Shown here: positions 1-6,331 of the stretch, one piece after another
Numbering within the stretch: the stretch's first letter is position 1
How the letters are laid out: each line of letters starts with the position of its first letter
Assembly: GCA_934525325.1 (NCBI GenBank)
Contig: CAKSZE010000038.1
Location: forward strand, 1-15,591
Length of the DNA: 15,591 nt
Source: an uncultured Faecalibacterium sp.
Lineage (GTDB): Bacteria > Bacillota > Clostridia > Oscillospirales > Ruminococcaceae
Direction: 5' to 3'
Notes under the pieces: model-generated
What the model saw: the letters and a program-made list of their open reading frames with translations, nothing else
Databases searched by the model: none
Told to the model about the DNA's origin: nothing
Made by a program: the position numbers and the translations under genes

Positions 1-1356
1 AGACTGCATGGGTGCGGGCAGGCGGCCGCCGCGGTTGATGAACACCGAGGGGTCGTGGCTGTTCACCGGCATGATGGGGCCGTAGCCCAGCAGGCCGCCG
101 AAGTCCAGCACCTCACCGGCCTTGCGGCCAATGGCGGGGATGACGCGCACGGCGGTGGTCTTGCTGTTCACCATGCCAATGGCAGCTTCGTCCGCGATCA
201 GGGCGCTGATGACGGCAGGGGTGGTGTCGCCGGGGATGATGACCATGTCGATGCCCACAGAGCAGACGGCAGTCATGGCTTCCAGCTTTTCAATAGTCAG
301 GCAGCCGATCTCGGCAGCGTGAATCATACCGGCATCCTCGCTGACCGGGATAAAGGCACCGGACAGGCCGCCAACGTGGTTGGAAGCCATCACGCCGCCC
401 TTTTTCACGGCATCGTTCAGCAGGGCAAGGCAGGCGGTAGTGCCGCAGCAGCCGCAGGTCTCCAGACCCATCTCTTCCAGAATGTTCGCCACGCTGTCGC
501 CAATGGCCGGGGTGGGAGCCAGCGAAAGGTCGATGATACCGGCGGGCACGCCCAGTGCCTTGGAGGCAAGGTTTGCCACCAGCTGGCCTACGCGGGTGAT
601 CTTGAAGGCGGTGCGCTTTACCAGCTCTGCCACCTCGTCGATGGGGGCGTCCTTGGGCAGGCGTGCCAGCGCGGCGCGCACAGCGCCCGGGCCGGAAACG
701 CCCACATGGATCTCGCAGTCCGGCTCGCCGGGGCCGTGGAAAGCACCGGCCATGAAGGGGTTATCCTCCGGTGCGTTGCAGAACACCACCAGCTTGGCAG
801 CGCCAATGCACTGACGGTCGGCGGTCAGCTCGCTGGCTTTCTTCACGGCCTCGCCCATCAGCTTGATGGCGTCCATGTTCAGGCCGGCCTTGGTGGCGCC
901 GATGTTCACCGAGCTGCACACGATGTCGGTCTCGGCCAGTGCGCGGGGGATGGACTCGATCAGGCGGCGGTCACCGGCAGAAAAGCCCTTGTGCACCAGT
1001 GCGCTGTAGCCACCCACAAAGTTGACGCCCACCTTTTTGCCGGCGGCGTCCAGCGTTTTTGCAAAGTCCACGGGGTCTGCCTCCGGGCAGGCACCCAGCA
1101 GCATGGCAATGGGGGTAACGCTGATGCGCTTGTTGATGATGGGAATACCGTACTCGGCGCTGATGTGCTCCACGGTGGAGACAAGGTTCGCAGCCTTGGT
1201 GGTGATCTTATTATAGATGTTCTCGCAGGCCTTTTTGGGATCCGGGTCGATGCAGTCCAGCAGGCTGATGCCCATGGTCACGGTGCGCACGTCCAGATTA
1301 TCCTGCGTGAACATCTCGATGGTCTCCAGGATATCCCCGGTGTTAAACATACTCAT
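1..1356 (-). CDS. PFL family protein (UPF0210/DUF711), C-terminus cut by window edge
   Basis: The reverse strand reads [16 protein letters not shown] from an ATG at 1356-1354 and stays open for 452 codons to base 1, ending ...[11 protein letters not shown]. Recognisable family segments are [14 protein letters not shown] near the start, a Gly-rich [14 protein letters not shown] stretch mid-protein, [15 protein letters not shown] and the terminal [11 protein letters not shown]. Known members are about 450 residues and end just after this last motif, so probably only a few residues are missing. The family is cytosolic and of unproven function; the name refers to a fold related to pyruvate formate-lyase, not to proven glycyl-radical chemistry. 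It lies 24 nt downstream of the ACT-domain gene on the same strand, the usual UPF0237-UPF0210 pairing, which suggests the small protein regulates this one. A GGAAAGGAG stands about 12 nt upstream of the start. The family call is firm; the activity is unknown. Confidence 0.93.
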   Translation of the reverse strand, partial: MSMFNTGDILETIEMFTQDNLDVRTVTMGISLLDCIDPDPKKACENIYNKITTKAANLVSTVEHISAEYGIPIINKRISVTPIAMLLGACPEADPVDFAKTLDAAGKKVGVNFVGGYSALVHKGFSAGDRRLIESIPRALAETDIVCSSVNIGATKAGLNMDAIKLMGEAVKKASELTADRQCIGAAKLVVFCNAPEDNPFMAGAFHGPGEPDCEIHVGVSGPGAVRAALARLPKDAPIDEVAELVKRTAFKITRVGQLVANLASKALGVPAGIIDLSLAPTPAIGDSVANILEEMGLETCGCCGTTACLALLNDAVKKGGVMASNHVGGLSGAFIPVSEDAGMIHAAEIGCLTIEKLEAMTAVCSVGIDMVIIPGDTTPAVISALIADEAAIGMVNSKTTAVRVIPAIGRKAGEVLDFGGLLGYGPIMPVNSHDPSVFINRGGRLPAPMQS

Positions 1357-1380
1357 AGCGGTTGCGGGCTCCTTTCCGGC

Positions 1381-1650
1381 TCAGATGGTGTGCATGGCGT
1401 CAAAAACTTCCTGACGGGTCACGTTGATCTGCATCCCCATCTCGGCGGCAAGCGCATCGGTGCGCTTGTGCAGCTGGTCGTGGTCAACATTGCAGTTGGA
1501 AAGATCCACCAGCATGATCATGGCAAACATCCCCTGCAGGATGCTCTGGGTCACATCCTCGATATTGATGTTCAGCTCGGTGCACAGACCGGCCACCTTT
1601 GCGACAACGCCCACGGTATCGTGTCCAATGACGGTAATGAAAGCTTTCAT
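1381..1650 (-). CDS. ACT domain-containing protein, UPF0237 family
   Basis: This 89-residue protein begins MKAFITVIGHDTVGVVAKVA and is a single ACT domain (beta-alpha-beta-beta-alpha-beta) covering nearly the whole chain. The GHDTVGVVAKV loop-helix at residues 9-19 is the typical ligand-binding turn of ACT domains. Length and N-terminus match UPF0237 proteins (about 88-90 residues). The reading frame extends upstream to an ATG at 1692, but GAGGGTGG sits just before the 1650 start and family alignment also begins there. ACT domains usually bind small ligands such as amino acids; no ligand can be named for this one. The gene is followed after 24 nt by the PFL-family gene, so the two are very likely co-transcribed. 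An extended -10 lies upstream at 1718-1726. Confidence 0.93.
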   Translation of the reverse strand: MKAFITVIGHDTVGVVAKVAGLCTELNINIEDVTQSILQGMFAMIMLVDLSNCNVDHDQLHKRTDALAAEMGMQINVTRQEVFDAMHTI

Positions 1651-1717
1651 GGTTTCCACCCTCGTTTTCCTTATTTTGATTGGTGCCGCCAAAGACCCGG
1701 CACACGCTTACCCTTCC

Positions 1718-1746
1718 AGTATAGCAGATTTAGCAAATTTTGAACA
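1718..1746 (-). promoter_or_regulatory. Promoter for the ACT/PFL operon (extended -10)
   Basis: On the minus strand TGCTATACT (1726-1718) is an extended -10 box. Seventeen bases further upstream is TGTTCA (1746-1741), a weak -35 with three matches to consensus. The ACT gene start is about 68 nt downstream. The same nine bases occur in the opposite orientation for the lrp-like gene at 1825-1833. Confidence 0.6.
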
Positions 1747-1824
1747 CACTTTTTGTAAAAAAGAGCAGAATACAGGGGTAAAAGACATTCTATATAAAAA
1801 TCAAGTGCATTCTGCCGGGGCTTG

Positions 1825-1833
1825 TGCTATACT
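1825..1833 (+). promoter_or_regulatory. Extended -10 promoter for the lrp-aminotransferase-ispE operon
   Basis: TGCTATACT is a good extended -10, followed by an AT-rich start region and, about 40 nt later, the AAGGAG ribosome binding site. No convincing -35 is seen at the right distance (GTGCAT at 17 bp), which is common with extended -10 promoters. Confidence 0.6.
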
Positions 1834-1888
1834 TATATTTAATTTCCCGCGGATTTCCGTGTAGAGGGTTGATAAGGAGTATATGACA

Positions 1889-2368
1889 ATGGAACAGCTT
1901 TTGAAGATTCTGGAAAACAACGCCCGGCTGCCCGTGGAGGACATTGCCACCATGCTGAACAAATCCCCCGCCGAGGTGGCGGCGATGATGGACCTTGCCC
2001 GGGCGCAGGGCATCATCAAGGGCTACAAGACCCTTGTGGACTGGGAAAAGGCCAAGGTGAACCGCGTGGAGGCGGTCATCGAGCTGAACGTCAGCCCCAA
2101 AAAGAGCCGCGGCTTTGACGAGATCGCAGCCACCATCGCCGCCTTTGACGAGGTGGAGAGCGTGCTGCTGATGAGCGGCGGGTACGATCTGCAGCTGGTG
2201 ATCAAGGGGCAGACCTTCCAGGAGATCGCCCTGTTTGTGGCAAAGCGGCTGTCGCCGCTGGACGATGTGCTGTCCACCGCCACCCATTTTGTGCTGCGCA
2301 CCTACAAAAAAGAGGGGCGGCTGTATCAGGATGAAGAAATTGATGAAAGAGAGTGCACGGTGCTGTGA
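1889..2368 (+). CDS. Lrp/AsnC family transcriptional regulator
   Basis: The 159-residue protein has an N-terminal winged helix-turn-helix (about residues 1-55, MEQLLKILENNARLPVEDIA then a recognition-helix region and GIIKGYKTLVDW) and a C-terminal RAM/ACT-like effector domain (about 58-150). Lrp/AsnC proteins form dimers and octamers and sense amino acids or related metabolites. An in-frame ATG also occurs at 1883, but AAGGAG at 1874-1879 leaves only 3 nt to it and 9 nt to the ATG at 1889, so 1889 is preferred. The stop codon overlaps the aminotransferase start (TGATG), so the regulator and enzyme are probably translationally coupled and controlled together. Autoregulation at the shared intergenic region is likely but not shown. 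The effector is unknown; an amino acid handled by the neighbouring enzyme is the obvious guess. Confidence 0.93.
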   Translation: MEQLLKILENNARLPVEDIATMLNKSPAEVAAMMDLARAQGIIKGYKTLVDWEKAKVNRVEAVIELNVSPKKSRGFDEIAATIAAFDEVESVLLMSGGYDLQLVIKGQTFQEIALFVAKRLSPLDDVLSTATHFVLRTYKKEGRLYQDEEIDERECTVL

Positions 2369-3552
2369 TGGATTATGATAAACTGATCGCGCCTGCCGCC
2401 AAGGCCATGCGCCCCTCCGGCATCCGCAAATTTTTCGATCTGGCCGCCGAAATGCCCGAGTGCATCAGCCTTGGCGTGGGCGAGCCGGACTTCAAGACCC
2501 CGTGGGCTGTGCGCGAAGCCGGCATTGAAAGCCTGGAGCATGGCCGCACCCGCTATACCTCCAACGCAGGCCTGAAGGAGCTGCGCGCCGAGATCAGCCG
2601 GTATCTGGAACGGCGCATGAACCTGCGCTACGACCCCATGCGGCAGATTTTGGTGACTGTGGGCGGCAGCGAAGCCATTGATATGTGCATCCGCACGCTG
2701 GTCAAGCCCGGGGACGAGGTGATCATCCCGGAGCCCTGCTTTGTGTGCTACGAGCCCATCACCACCCTGTCCGGCGGCGTGCCGGTGCACGTTGCCTGCC
2801 GTCAGGAGGACGAGTTCCGTCTGCGTGCCGATGCACTGAAAGCCGCCATCACCCCCAAGACCAAGCTGGTCATTATGCCCTTCCCCAACAACCCCACCGG
2901 TGCGGTGATGGAGCGGGAGGATCTGGAAGCAGTGGCCGAGGTGCTGCGCGGCACCGATATCATGGTGCTGTCCGACGAGATCTACGCCGAGCTGAACTAC
3001 GGCTTGCGGCCGCACGTTTCCATTGCCACTCTGCCCGGCATGGCAGAGCGCACCATCGTGGTGAACGGCTTTTCCAAGAGCTACGCTATGACCGGCTGGC
3101 GGCTGGGCTACGCCTGCGGCCCGGAGGCGGTCATTAAGATCATGACCAAGATCCACCAGAGCGCTATCATGAGCGCCCCCACCACCAGCCAGTACGCCGC
3201 CATCACTGCTCTGAAGGAGTGCGACGGCGAGATCGACCGGATGCGGGACGAGTACAATATGCGCCGCCGCTTAGTGGTGCGCAGTTTCAACGACATGGGT
3301 TTGACCTGCTTTGAGCCCCGGGGGGCGTTCTACGCTTTCCCCTGCATCAAGAGCACCGGCATGAGTAGTCAGGAGTTCTGCACAAAGCTTTTGGAGCAAA
3401 AGCACGTTGCCATCATCCCCGGCGATGCCTTTGGCGCTTCCGGCGACGGTTACTGCCGCGTTTCCTACGCGTACAGCGTGGAGCACCTGACCGAGGCGCT
3501 GAAGCGCATCCGGGAGTTTTTGGTGGAAAACAACATCTACCACGGCAACTGA
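2368..3552 (+). CDS. Pyridoxal-phosphate-dependent aminotransferase, class I/II
   Basis: The 394-residue enzyme shows the fold-type I aminotransferase signatures in order. These are SLGVGEPDFKTP (34-45), the substrate-site tyrosine region RYTSNAGLKELR, PFPNNPTGAV with the PLP-binding Asn (171-180), LSDEIYAEL with the pyridine-binding Asp203 and Tyr206, and SKSYAMTGWRLGY with the Schiff-base Lys237. A late GYCRVSYA carries the carboxylate-binding Arg. It belongs to the AspC/PatA/AlaT-like group; the exact amino donor and acceptor cannot be read from sequence. I start it at the ATG at 2368, which overlaps the regulator's stop; a GTG at 2353 is also open but would overlap by 16 nt and has only a weak GAGAG before it. 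A partner Lrp-type regulator directly upstream is a common arrangement in Clostridia and suggests amino-acid-responsive control. Confidence 0.92.
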   Translation: MDYDKLIAPAAKAMRPSGIRKFFDLAAEMPECISLGVGEPDFKTPWAVREAGIESLEHGRTRYTSNAGLKELRAEISRYLERRMNLRYDPMRQILVTVGGSEAIDMCIRTLVKPGDEVIIPEPCFVCYEPITTLSGGVPVHVACRQEDEFRLRADALKAAITPKTKLVIMPFPNNPTGAVMEREDLEAVAEVLRGTDIMVLSDEIYAELNYGLRPHVSIATLPGMAERTIVVNGFSKSYAMTGWRLGYACGPEAVIKIMTKIHQSAIMSAPTTSQYAAITALKECDGEIDRMRDEYNMRRRLVVRSFNDMGLTCFEPRGAFYAFPCIKSTGMSSQEFCTKLLEQKHVAIIPGDAFGASGDGYCRVSYAYSVEHLTEALKRIREFLVENNIYHGN

Positions 3553-3564
3553 GGAGGAACACTG

Positions 3565-4449
3565 ATGGAACGGCGAGAGCGGAGAAATGCGGTGACTGTG
3601 CTGGCCCCGGCCAAGCTCAATCTGGCACTGGATGTGGTGGGGCTGCTGCCCAACGGCTACCATGCGCTGGACATGACCATGCAGACCATCACCCTGTACG
3701 AGCGGGTGATGCTGCGCCGCAGCGCCGGGCTCAGCCTGCGTCTGCCGGGCAGCCTTGTGCAGCCCAACGATAAAAATACCGCCATCAAGGCGGCGCTGGC
3801 GTTCTTCCACTACACCGGCTTGCTGGCGGGGGTGGATATCACCATCTACAAAAACACCCCGGTGCGGGCGGGCATGGCAGGCGGCAGCGCGGACGCCGCC
3901 GCTGTGCTGGTGGGGCTGAACGCCCTGTACGGCGCAAAGCTTTCCATGAGTGAGCTGTGCGCGCTGGGCGCAGGCATCGGCGCGGACGTGCCCTTTGCCC
4001 TGATGGGCGGTACCTGCCGGGTGCAGGGCGTGGGCGACCTGCTCAAGGCGCTGCCCCCTGTGCCGGACTGCTGGTTCACGGTGGTAATGCCGGACTGCGG
4101 CGTGTCCACCCCGGAAGCCTTTGCGGCCTACGATACCGTGGGCAGCAGCACCCACCCGGACTGTGAAGCGCAGGAAAAAGCCATCCGCGCTGGAGACTTG
4201 GATGCCGTATGCGCTGCCGCCGGTAACGCGCTGGAAGAGTGCAGCGGCGCAAAGGACAACGAAGCGATCAAGTCCCTGCTCCGGGCGCACGGCGCGGTCA
4301 CCGCGCTGATGACCGGCAGCGGCGCGGCGGTGTTCGGCGTGTTCCGGGACGAAGCTGCCGCCAGAGCCGCCGCAGCGGCGGCAAAGCGGCAGTGGCCGCA
4401 GGTCTACGTTGCCAAGCCCGACCGCGGCGGTGCCCGGGTGATCCGCTAA
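3565..4449 (+). CDS. ispE: 4-diphosphocytidyl-2-C-methyl-D-erythritol kinase
   Basis: This 294-residue GHMP kinase phosphorylates CDP-methylerythritol with ATP, the fourth step of the MEP route to isoprenoid precursors in the cytosol. Visible motifs are APAKLNLALDV (14-24) with catalytic Lys17, NGYHALDM (30-37), the ATP loop PVRAGMAGGSADAAA (99-113), GADVPFALMGG with catalytic Asp141, and the C-terminal GHMP motif TGSGAAVFGVF. Length is normal for the family. AGGAGG at 3552-3557 lies 7 nt before the ATG. It starts 12 nt after the aminotransferase stop, so it is the third gene of that operon, although no metabolic link to the first two is obvious. The operon seems to end at the hairpin 4461-4508. 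Confidence 0.95.
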   Translation: MERRERRNAVTVLAPAKLNLALDVVGLLPNGYHALDMTMQTITLYERVMLRRSAGLSLRLPGSLVQPNDKNTAIKAALAFFHYTGLLAGVDITIYKNTPVRAGMAGGSADAAAVLVGLNALYGAKLSMSELCALGAGIGADVPFALMGGTCRVQGVGDLLKALPPVPDCWFTVVMPDCGVSTPEAFAAYDTVGSSTHPDCEAQEKAIRAGDLDAVCAAAGNALEECSGAKDNEAIKSLLRAHGAVTALMTGSGAAVFGVFRDEAAARAAAAAAKRQWPQVYVAKPDRGGARVIR

Positions 4450-4460
4450 AAAAGTATAAA

Positions 4461-4508
4461 CCTCCTTCCCGCAGGGCATACTGGCCCCAAAGGAAGGAGG
4501 TCTTTTTT
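4461..4508 (+). terminator. Intrinsic terminator after ispE that contains the next gene's ribosome binding site
   Basis: CCTCCTTCC (4461-4469) pairs perfectly with GGAAGGAGG (4492-4500) around a 22-nt loop that can itself form a 4-bp GGGC/GCCC stem. A TCTTTTTT run follows directly. The right arm holds the AGGAGG used by the GTG start at 4509, so the fold would both stop transcription and hide the ribosome site. Confidence 0.72.
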
Positions 4509-4715
4509 GTGCAGACCTTTTACAAAATCTGCCTGCTGTTGCTCATCGTGGGCGGTGTGAACTGGGGGCTCGTGGGGCTTTTTCAGTTCGACCTTGTGGG
4601 CTGGCTGCTGGGCGGCAGCACCTCGGTGTGGTCCCGCATCGTGTTTGCACTGGTGGGCTTGGCCGCCCTTGGCTGCATCCCGGAACTGTTCAGCGAGGAA
4701 TCGGAGGAAGAATAA
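4509..4715 (+). CDS. Small DUF378 membrane protein
   Basis: The 68-residue protein starts at GTG and reads (M)QTFYKICLLLLIVGGVNWG. Two membrane segments are clear, about residues 5-24 and 42-60, separated by the typical GLVGLFQFDLVGWLLGG linker. The GGxNWGLVGLFxFDLV signature is diagnostic of DUF378 (YuzA-like) proteins, whose function is unknown. The tail is short and acidic (SEESEEE), so it likely faces the cytosol. AGGAGG at 4495-4500 is 8 nt before the GTG; no in-frame ATG exists nearby. That ribosome site lies in the right arm of the ispE terminator hairpin, so expression may depend on read-through plus unfolding, or on an unrecognised promoter (a TATAAA at 4455-4460 has no fitting -35). 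Confidence 0.87.
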   Translation: MQTFYKICLLLLIVGGVNWGLVGLFQFDLVGWLLGGSTSVWSRIVFALVGLAALGCIPELFSEESEEE

Positions 4716-4716
4716 C

Positions 4717-4754
4717 AAAACGGCTGCTGCACTTAACAGTGCGGCAGCCGTTTT
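4717..4754. terminator. Bidirectional intrinsic terminator between convergent genes
   Basis: AAAACGGCTGCTGCAC (4717-4732) and GTGCGGCAGCCGTTTT (4739-4754) form a 16-bp stem with one G-U pair and a TTAACA loop. Both outer ends are A/T runs, so it can act for the DUF378 gene on the plus strand and for the redoxin gene on the minus strand. Confidence 0.88.
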
Positions 4755-4802
4755 CAGATTACAGTATTTCCGGCGAAAATATAAAATATTTTCCCGCGTG
4801 GT

Positions 4803-5447
4803 TTACTTGTCGTTATCCACATCGTCCCAGCCGATGAGGTCGGGCAGGGTCAAAGTCTCGTCTGAGCAATGGTGGCTTGTGCGGCGCTGGTCGGCGGCCT
4901 TGGTGTGCACCACCTCGCGGGCAAGCTCCCGGATGGCAATGCAGTCCTCCGGCAGGTCGGTCTGGCTGCGGCCGGAGTGGGTGAACAGGATCTTGCCATC
5001 GTGGCCCACGATCAGGGTCATGGGCAAAATCTGCGGGGCATTGCGGTCGTATTTGTAGCCGGCATCCCGGGCACTTTTGTAGATGCGCTGGGCAGAAAAG
5101 CTCCAGCTTAAAAGCCCGCGTGCCTGCTCCACGCCCAGATAGCTGTACAGCACACCCGGCGCATCGCAGATGATGGGGAAGGGAAACTCCCTGCCCTGCG
5201 TAGCCTCGGCCACCGCACGGGGGGCTGAGCGCACCACGCACGCCAGCCGCACACCCCGCAGCCGCGGCAGGGTCTTTAAGTAGCGGGTCAGGTATTCCCG
5301 GGTGACCGGGTGGTCGAACCCGGGCAGAAAGACCATGCACAGGGGTTCGGTGCCCGCACACAGGGCGTAAAAATCGTTGCCCGGAGTGGTGGGGGTGTCA
5401 AAGGTGAACCGGGGAATGGAGGTACCAACCAGATGCTCAGAACTCAT
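4803..5447 (-). CDS. Redoxin (peroxiredoxin-like, thioredoxin-fold) domain protein lacking the active-site cysteine
   Basis: The 214-residue protein begins MSSEHLVGTSIPRFTFDTP. Its core looks like an AhpC/TSA or redoxin domain: MVFLPGFDHPVTREYLTRYL (38-57) where relatives have VFLR..GCPxCREYL, then FPIICDAPGVLYSYLGV and LPMTLIVGHDGKILFTHSGR near the end of the domain. The CxxC position reads HPVT, so the usual peroxidatic cysteine is absent. Cysteines at residues 30 and 37 precede the strand and are not in a standard place. No signal peptide is seen. An ATG at 5462 is in frame but directly abuts AAAGG, so 5447 is preferred, with a somewhat long spacing of about 14 nt. The gene lies 31 nt after a terminator hairpin, and I see no promoter in between. 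A non-catalytic, sensory or structural role is possible; the function is unknown. Confidence 0.72.
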   Translation of the reverse strand: MSSEHLVGTSIPRFTFDTPTTPGNDFYALCAGTEPLCMVFLPGFDHPVTREYLTRYLKTLPRLRGVRLACVVRSAPRAVAEATQGREFPFPIICDAPGVLYSYLGVEQARGLLSWSFSAQRIYKSARDAGYKYDRNAPQILPMTLIVGHDGKILFTHSGRSQTDLPEDCIAIRELAREVVHTKAADQRRTSHHCSDETLTLPDLIGWDDVDNDK

Positions 5448-5478
5448 GCCGCAATTGCACATCCTTTCAAATGGTGAT

Positions 5479-5528
5479 AAAAAAATCCACAGCCGTGCCC
5501 TGTGTTTGCAGGGCACAAGCGGTGGATT
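5479..5528 (-). terminator. Terminator/attenuator hairpin ahead of the redoxin gene
   Basis: On the minus strand an inner 8-bp stem (GTGCCCTG/CAGGGCAC around a CAAACA loop, 5495-5516) extends through a GC pair-step to an outer 7-bp stem (5522-5528 with 5484-5490). A run of seven T follows (5485-5479). The outer stem is needed to bring the hairpin next to the T run. The outer arm 5528-5520 is also one strand of a long-range helix in the upstream RNA. Confidence 0.8.
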
Positions 5529-5700
5529 GGATTACTATAAAGATCCCGCCCGGTCGTCTGCGGTCAATCAAACCTACCCTTACGGACAGGTGGGTGCCCT
5601 GTCTCCGGAATCACGCTTCCTCATCGAGCCTCCATGGTCGACCCATGGCGGGGAGGTCTGCAATCCACCGGAGAACTCCGGGCTCCCGTTGAATGATTAG
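5479..5700 (-). ncRNA. Structured RNA of unknown class (riboswitch-like leader or stand-alone ncRNA)
   Basis: No open frame explains 5448-5769, yet the minus strand is dense with pairing. A perfect 10-bp helix CGGTGGATTG (5670-5661) with CAATCCACCG (5529-5520) encloses about 130 nt. Inside are hairpins CCATGG...CCATGG (5648-5632), GGAA...TTCC (around 5620-5607) and GACAGG...CCTGTC (around 5603-5585), plus unpaired conserved-looking stretches. A further hairpin CCGGAGTTCTCCGG lies at 5681-5668. The 3' end is the terminator at 5528-5479. The likely 5' end is near 5695; TATGAT at 5711-5706 is a possible -10 without a good -35. Hallmarks of SRP RNA, RNase P RNA, tmRNA, and the TPP, SAM, FMN and cobalamin riboswitches are not visible. 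6S RNA and the raiA RNA have about this size and remain candidates; I cannot decide without a covariance search. Confidence 0.6.
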
Positions 5701-5769
5701 TAGGATCATACAAACCGCAACAAATCGAGCCGGGCAGGAAGTCTTGCACGGGTCAATCCGTCAAAGGAC

Positions 5770-6084
5770 TTACTCGATATCGTAGTCCTCGCTCAGACGC
5801 TGCTCGAACAGCTTGCTGACTTCCATCAGCACCTCGTCATCCTCTACAACGTCCAGATATTCGCCTTCGTCGTCCTCCCCGACACTCAGGATCACCAGCT
5901 GGGCGTCCTCGTTCAGGTCCTCTTCGTTCTCGGCGTATTCCACAACAGCCAGATAATGCACGCCCTTGTGGTCCAGCGCATCGATCACCTCAAAGGTGAC
6001 CTCGTTGCCGTCCTCGTCCTCAAGGGTCATCAGGTCGGGCTGATATTCTTCCTCAGTATTGGGGTTCTTGATCTCGTCAGACAT
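5770..6084 (-). CDS. DUF1292 family protein (YrzB-like)
   Basis: This very acidic 104-residue protein begins MSDEIKNPNTEEEYQPDLMT. It carries the DUF1292 core: TLEDEDGNEVTFEVIDALDH, YLAVVEYAEN, then QLVILSVGEDDEGEYLDVV and VLMEVSKLFEQ. These small cytosolic proteins are common in Firmicutes and have no established function. In Bacillus the homologue is next to ruvX (yrrK), and here ruvX lies about 1.2 kb away with the cyclophilin gene between them, so part of that neighbourhood is kept. AGGAG at 6091-6095 is 6 nt before the ATG. The frame is open further upstream to 6489, but that part overlaps the promoter and is not coding. A strong promoter lies at 6157-6185. Confidence 0.9.
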   Translation of the reverse strand: MSDEIKNPNTEEEYQPDLMTLEDEDGNEVTFEVIDALDHKGVHYLAVVEYAENEEDLNEDAQLVILSVGEDDEGEYLDVVEDDEVLMEVSKLFEQRLSEDYDIE

Positions 6085-6156
6085 AATACGCTCCTGTATT
6101 GCTTTATCACAAAAAGCAGTTGATGCAGCGGGCTGCGTCCCGCTTGGTCTGCTTAT

Positions 6157-6185
6157 AGTGTAGCGTGTTTTGCGCGGTTCGTCAA
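6157..6185 (-). promoter_or_regulatory. Sigma-70-type promoter for the DUF1292 gene
   Basis: On the minus strand TTGACG (6185-6180) and TACACT (6162-6157) are separated by exactly 17 bp. The leader to the ATG is about 67 nt and includes a small AGCGGG/CCCGCT hairpin (6127-6144). Transcription could continue past DUF1292 into the structured RNA and redoxin gene. Confidence 0.82.
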
Positions 6186-6255
6186 GATGCTTTTTCGCAC
6201 AGAAATCATTGGATAAATTTTCACGCAATTTCCTCTCGCACTGCCGCGCAGAATA

Positions 6256-6264
6256 TGGTATACT
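6256..6264 (+). promoter_or_regulatory. Extended -10 promoter for the cyclophilin lipoprotein gene
   Basis: TGGTATACT is a strong extended -10 with no clear -35. The leader that follows holds a 6-bp CGCTGC/GCAGCG hairpin (about 6282-6298) before the GGGGAG ribosome site at 6319-6324. It is divergent from the DUF1292 promoter about 70 bp away. Confidence 0.65.
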
Positions 6265-6331
6265 ACTGGTTAAAGCTTTTGCGCTGCACTGTGCAGCGTG
6301 CAGTACAGTATATGGAACGGGGAGCGGGACT

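Noticed and set aside
1651..1692. N-terminal extension of the ACT protein (MAAPIKIRKTRVET)
   Set aside because: The ribosome site GAGGGTGG lies inside this stretch and family members start at MKAF.
55..1743. Long plus-strand open frame of 562 codons, with others of over 900 codons on the minus strand at 7324-10512 and 11775-14687
   Set aside because: They lie antisense to clear genes (PFL/ACT, addB, addA), have low-complexity His/Gly/Ala-rich translations with no family resemblance, and arise from high GC at third positions. Only the ruvX part of the second is real.
2353..2367. GTG start for the aminotransferase five codons upstream
   Set aside because: It would overlap the regulator gene by 16 nt with only a weak ribosome site; the TGATG overlap is a more usual coupling, though the GTG cannot be fully excluded.
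5530..5575. Possible internal minus-strand promoter in the RNA (TTGACC with TTTATA)
   Set aside because: The spacing is 20 bp, too long, and it falls inside the conserved-looking structured core.
5377..5700. 107-codon plus-strand open frame over the structured RNA
   Set aside because: No ribosome site or recognisable protein; the T run of the terminator shows the functional transcript is on the minus strand.
5479..5700. Assignment of the RNA to SRP RNA, RNase P RNA, tmRNA or a common riboswitch
   Set aside because: The SRP tetraloop region (GGTCCGGAAGGAAGC), RNase P GAGGAAAGTCC, tmRNA tag and T arm, and the TPP, SAM, FMN and cobalamin core motifs were looked for and not found.
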